This document shows positions 59,863 to 64,000 of a DNA stretch of 64,000 nt, piece after piece. Under the pieces are notes generated by a model, which ran no database searches, was not told the origin of the DNA, and saw only the letters and a list, made by a program, of their open reading frames with translations. Within the stretch, counting starts at the first letter, position 1, and every line of letters begins with the position of its first letter. The position numbers were made by a program, and so were the translations under genes. The stretch lies in the NCBI GenBank assembly GCA_015501055.1, contig JADNYV010000004.1, positions 186,001-250,000 on the forward strand, in the 5' to 3' direction. The DNA is from Mucidula mucida (taxonomy: Eukaryota > Basidiomycota > Agaricomycetes > Agaricales > Physalacriaceae).

Positions 59863-60516
59863 AATCAGCGGTCTAGTCTTTACCAGTTTTTTTTTGATAG
59901 GATCGTCGAGAATGGCAAGCAAGAACGGGAAAAAAGTTTTTTAAAATTTTTATCAGGAATGAGTCTGGAACGGGGTATCCTGAGTTGTGTGGCGCAAGTA
60001 CAGTTAGCAAGTCGAGGGCAGGACCAACTCGATGTAGTTGTATCCAACGCAGCTATCCCTGCTTGTCAAGGATGAATACATAGATTGGCTTCGCAGGGTT
60101 GTTTGCTAGCGTCCTATGCTTGGAACAGCTTATGGGTCATTGCTCGAAGTCATCGCGACATCCATTACAAGCGCCCATACGACGCAATGCTTGATTTGCT
60201 GTGGGCTGAGATTTTATCTCATTCATGGTTATCTGTGAGTGGAAGACGGCGTCGAAAGACTATTTGGAACTCTGCCATGGCACAGAGAGAGCCAGAAGAT
60301 ATTGGCTGACAATCAATCTGGGGCATCAACCCTTCACAGAGCCACGTATTCGTAAGCTTGACCACTAGTTACAGGTGTCGCTGCGGCTGCGCACTGTTTC
60401 AATTTAAACCAATAGCTCACACAGGCCCATCTGGGAGCATGGTGCCAACAAAAACCCTTTCATTCGGACAGCAACGTCCATGAAACTTGGGACGCAGACA
60501 TTCCGGTTGAGCTGAA
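59863..60516. other. intergenic, with a possible dehydrogenase remnant
   Basis: An A/T-rich tract lies at about 59887-59960. At about 59990-60075 a short plus-strand frame reads LASRGQDQLDVVVSNAAIPA, which resembles the NAG-motif region of short-chain dehydrogenases but stops at once and has no neighbouring domain. It may be a relic or chance. Confidence 0.35.
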
Positions 60517-61480
60517 TCATGTAAGACGAATCAGCATCACCATAAGTATAAACAGGAAAGTGACCACAACGACAGCGCCGACCACCCAGCATGTCGTCAT
60601 CCCACTCTTCCCTCTATGATCTCTCAGCCGTATTCTCTCCTTCTTCGCCATATCGAAATTGCTCTCAAGTTTCTGCTGAGTGTCTTCCACGACCGCCTGA
60701 TCCTTTGCCAGGGAATCGTTGAAGTGGCGCGCATTCCGGAGGAGCTGAGCAGCCATCTGTTCGAGCTGGCCAGAGAGTTCGTCGTGTAGCGCATTGGTGT
60801 TCTGGAGGAACTGCGGAGATATTCCCGAAGACTTGGCCGGCGTCGTGGCGGATGGGGGTAGCAAGTGGGGTATTGGAATTGGAATTGGCGGAGACGGTTC
60901 AGAGGGCGAGAGTAAGAGGTTATCCGTCGGAGGCGCTGGAGAAGGTTCTGGTCTTGGCTCAGGTTCCGATACAAGCGTCGGCTCTTTGGGTATTGGGATC
61001 GTGGGTAGCAAGGGCTCCGGGAGTTGGGGCTGGGGTGCAACGCGCTATAGGCAATGTCAGTCAAGCATGCGGGAAACACTTGAAATGGAGATGACCTTTT
61101 CGACATCTTTCGCAAACGCGTCGATTGTATCAAGCGCTGTTCGAAAGTTGTAATAGCGTTTTGCGCTCGCTCTGAGTTCGTTTAAGTACATTCACACATA
61201 GACTTGCTTATTGACCGAAACTGACGGGGTGGGGTCAAAGTCGTACAATTCCATGTTCTTCAAGAGTGACCGGGCGTATTTGACTTTCTACGCGAGTTTG
61301 GTTCAATGCTTTATCCAGACGAATGAGTAAACGGACCTGCAGCATGTCCACAGCCTTGAGCCATGTCCCGCTCTCGTCATTGTCGTTTGACCAACTGGGG
61401 TCAGAGGTCGATTTTTCCAGCCGACGAAGTAATCGTGCAAGGTTGACTTCGTCATGCGTCGACTTATTCGAGTATTCCAT
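60517..61480 (-). CDS. ER SNARE Use1-like
   Basis: Tail-anchored SNARE for Golgi-to-ER retrieval. MEYSNKSTHDEVNLARLLRR opens a helical N-terminus (TWLKAVDMLQ), then KVKYARSLLKNMELYDFD, SAKRYYNFRTALDTIDAFAK, a long Pro/Ser/Glu-rich linker, and the SNARE-like helix LQNTNALHDELSGQLEQMAA with LLRNARHFNDSLAKDQAVVE. It ends in one transmembrane segment TTCWVVGAVVVVTFLFILMV. Four exons. Sec20 is an alternative, but the N-terminal block fits Use1 better. Confidence 0.75.
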
Positions 61481-61988
61481 GTTAATGAGGGTGTTGTCAG
61501 CCTTTAGTGTGGTGGCGGTCAGGAAGTAACACGCGTCACGTGTCATCAGACACGTCAACCTATCGCGATGAACATGAATTTAGAACAGGCAAAGTTTGGC
61601 CGTCTCTGCAGATGTAGGCCCGACTTTTTGAGTGAAAATGTGAATTGCACGCATTGTACTCATTAGTAATTTGAGACTATTGTACTTACGCCACAACATT
61701 TGGCTCCTTGAAATTCATCCGTGTGGGCAGCCAAGAAGATTTTTAAAAGTACTTGATGCCTTCTTCTTGATAGTACAGGATGTCTGACTCAAGGTGTTGA
61801 TTGTCATTTGATTTGTGGCGCAAGGCTGCACGTTCTGTGGCTCACTGATGTGCAGCACAAACTGATGAGGCAATACTATGGGTCGACTCGAGATTTCATC
61901 AAGCTGTTTTGGAAAGACCGTGAGATAAATTCATGAACATGAGCTCGTAACGAGTAGAGGATAACAGAACCAGAAACAGTTCGTAATC
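61481..61988. other. intergenic
   Basis: Upstream of the Use1-like gene. No coding region recognised. Confidence 0.5.
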
Positions 61989-62553
61989 TAAGCAGGACTT
62001 TGTCCAATGTCCAATGATCGTCGCAGGTGTATTCTGGAGCATCCACCGCAGCAGATCATGATCCCTATGGGTATTCCTGCCGCCGCGGTAATCACTACTG
62101 AGCCCAACAAGCCCACACCGCGGCCCATCCCGGAGCCAGGACTACCATATCGTCACTGTGACGAAGGATGGCGGTCCCTACCGCCCCAGCGGCAGCAACC
62201 AAAGGGATCTGTTGGTAGGCATGCTTGAGTAGAGTGCCCACAGTGAACTGAGCTGCATCCGAGCCAGAGCGAGCGCAGCAACCCTTCATGCCCATGATGA
62301 TAAACGAGCAGGGAATGACGATGACGATGCAGCCAACTATGCCCGCCTCGAAGGAGGACAGAATAGGCGCAGAGAAACGTGGGTCATTGAGGTACGCGTC
62401 TCGAAGGATGCGATGGCCGCAGGCAATGGCGCCACCAAAATAACAACAAACACCACCGACAACTACAGCGAACATGGGGAGGGCAAACGACATGACAAGG
62501 CAGCCTGAGGAAGCGAAGGATCTAAATCCCGTTTCGATGTCGCCGATAGCCAT
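61989..62553 (-). CDS. small multi-pass membrane protein, unknown family
   Basis: Starts MAIGDIETGFRSFASSG and shows hydrophobic segments CLVMSFALPMFAVVVGGVCC, FEAGIVGCIVIVIPCSFIIM and, after a frame change, GLLGSVVITAAAGIPIGIMI. A shift near 62136, repaired by one extra base in a GG doublet, joins DDMVVL to GSGMGRGVGLLG and moves the stop from 62095 to 61989, adding a further helix. I do not recognise the family; it may be fungal-specific. Without the shift the protein would end in a Trp-rich, non-helical tail, which looks wrong. Confidence 0.5.
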
Positions 62554-63030
62554 GATGTTGAGGGTGATGAGAACAGAATAAAGCTGGTGAGTGAGGCGTT
62601 TAAAGGTGGGAGCTGCATTTTGAGATAGAATATGGGCGCTTTTATACCTTCGTCCGCAGAATATGATAGAAGGGTCTCTGCCAAATCTGGACAATAAGAA
62701 TGCAGTGTGAGGTGTACAACAAACGTGAGAACAAGGAGAGCACGTGTAGGGCGCACCCACAAATTGCTGGGGATCCGAGTGTTCACTGTTCGTCGAGAAG
62801 GGATCTGCGTTTGATTTCAATGGCACCCGAACAACGTCTCCATAAATAAAGGGATGATCGCATCTACGGTGGGCACAATTGAGATAAGGTACTTACATCT
62901 GCCTAATATGCGGGTAGTATTATTGTGGCTCGAGGAATTGAGGCGGTCCATTCTGCTTTAATGGGCCCTCCCATCAGAAACAACACAGCGGAAACGAAGT
63001 GATATTACGCGCACTCAGACAATCCGTCTA
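62554..63030. other. intergenic
   Basis: Upstream of the small membrane protein; a minus-strand open frame extends to 62826 in frame with it but looks like leader sequence. No other gene seen. Confidence 0.5.
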
Positions 63031-63925
63031 CTAATATGGAGTTGTGAGGTGCACACGCTTCCTCGATGATGACGGTAGAGGCAACGAGGGCATTTCCTTG
63101 CCATGGTCCCTCTCGTCGGCGTCCCAGTATATCCAAATTTGGATGGCCAAGATCCCATTCAAGGCCAATGCCAAGATAAAACTCGCCAACACCAAAATAT
63201 CGTTGACCTCCTGCATTGTTGTGAACAATCTTGCCAGACAGCCGACAAATTGCGATCCAACAGCAAATGCAGATAGTTGCCCCGTCGAGCGCGCACGATG
63301 GTTCTGCCGTATCTGAGGAAGCTTCGAAACTATCGACAAGGGAAGGGTGGAGAGCTGCAGAAATGCGAGTATACTCTCTGATACAATGTTCAAAAGGAAT
63401 GTGCCGAGGAGCATGCCGAGGGTTGTTGTAACCAGCTGGTTACGTGCTCGCGAAGAGTAGAATACGATAAGGAAGGTGATGAGGGCGTTCTGGATGGTCA
63501 GAAATAGGTTTTCGCCATATGTGGAGAAGGGGAACGCGTTGCGGAATGAGTAGAAAAAGTTGATGGCGTAGGCAAGTGTTTCGAAAGTGAACGCGGTAAG
63601 AGATAGGCCACGAGCAGAGCGTCCCCTGAGTACTGGTAGATGTTAAATGGGACGATGGAAAGAATCAAGAAGACTCACTGAGAAAAAGCTGCGGCACCTT
63701 CATTATGGACCCTCCTATTACAATGCCAATACCCAAACATTTTGACAGGGAGTACTTGAGGCATTTCACGTCGGTAATTGTAAGATTTTCAACCAGCGAT
63801 AGATAGCATTCCTGAAAAGTTGTCAACGCTGAAATGGATAGTGATTGGCATACACACACTTTACCGACAATTGAAATTCCCAGGTCCTTTATAAACCAAG
63901 GAAGATGCTTTGTTATGGTCGTCAT
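63031..63925 (-). CDS. PQ-loop protein MPDU1-like (mannose-P-dolichol utilisation)
   Basis: ER membrane protein needed for use of dolichol-linked mannose and glucose. The start MTTITKHLPWFIKDLGISIV leads through an intron to LKYSLSKCLGIGIVIGGSIM and the first PQ motif KVPQLFL, then RSARGLSLTAFTFETLAYAI, NLFLTIQNALITFLIVFYSS, the second PQ motif SIVSKLPQIRQNHRARSTGQ, LSAFAVGSQFVGCLARLFTT and a last helix ASFILALALNGILAIQIWIY. About 270 residues in four exons; no break. The stop is at 63031. Confidence 0.88.
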
Positions 63926-64000
63926 TCCAAGTCTTCAGGAATGCTTCATTTTGCTGGTCGATAGAATAGGTTGTTGGTGGAGAGGAAGCCACGACAACCG
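63926..64000. other. window end, upstream of MPDU1
   Basis: Likely the 5' leader and promoter of the MPDU1-like gene; nothing else seen. Confidence 0.4.

Overview
The window looks like a piece of an Agaricomycete (Basidiomycota) nuclear genome. Genes are dense, lie on both strands and are cut by many introns of about 45-60 bp with GT..AG ends. The gene content also fits: a basidiomycete sesquiterpene synthase, Git3-like receptor, secreted pepsin-like proteases, complex I parts and RNA polymerase subunits. About 29 protein genes and one complete DNA transposon can be supported; all products were read by splicing exons by eye.

Layout. 1-2114: no recognisable gene. 2115-10168: a tandem array of three secreted A1 aspartic proteases, with an enoyl-CoA isomerase-like gene between the first and second. 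10478-16290: MFS transporter, LEA-like coiled-coil protein, two conserved proteins of unknown function, a complex I subunit. 16486-17735: ThuA-like secreted protein. 17854-24536: an intact 6.7 kb transposon with perfect 35 bp terminal inverted repeats and an 8 bp target duplication, coding for a Ulp1-type protease plus a DDE-like transposase; it sits about 110 bp from the ThuA start codon. 24967-39009: TRAP-alpha, MAK16, a LAMMER kinase, a Rieske/AIF-type oxidoreductase, DNA polymerase eta and an LRRC40-like protein. 40575-50953: Git3-like receptor, Rrp3/DDX47-like helicase, CIA30, Ras, mitochondrial ICT1-like hydrolase, Swd2/WDR82 and RPB5. 52757-59862: sesquiterpene synthase, an apparent cystathionine beta-lyase/mevalonate kinase fusion, ZNHIT1/Vps71 and a 2OG-Fe(II) oxygenase. 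60517-63925: Use1 SNARE, an unknown membrane protein and MPDU1.

Most genes are housekeeping. Two stretches stand out as possible systems. One is the Ulp1-bearing transposon. The other is the terpene synthase beside a mevalonate kinase that seems to be translated as the C-terminal half of a methionine-pathway enzyme, with an oxygenase nearby; together these could supply and decorate a sesquiterpene.

A caution on quality: eight otherwise well-conserved genes carry about 16 single-base losses. Every one is repaired by lengthening an adjacent base or run by one. Five fall in a helicase whose yeast counterpart is essential. I read these as consensus errors rather than pseudogenes.
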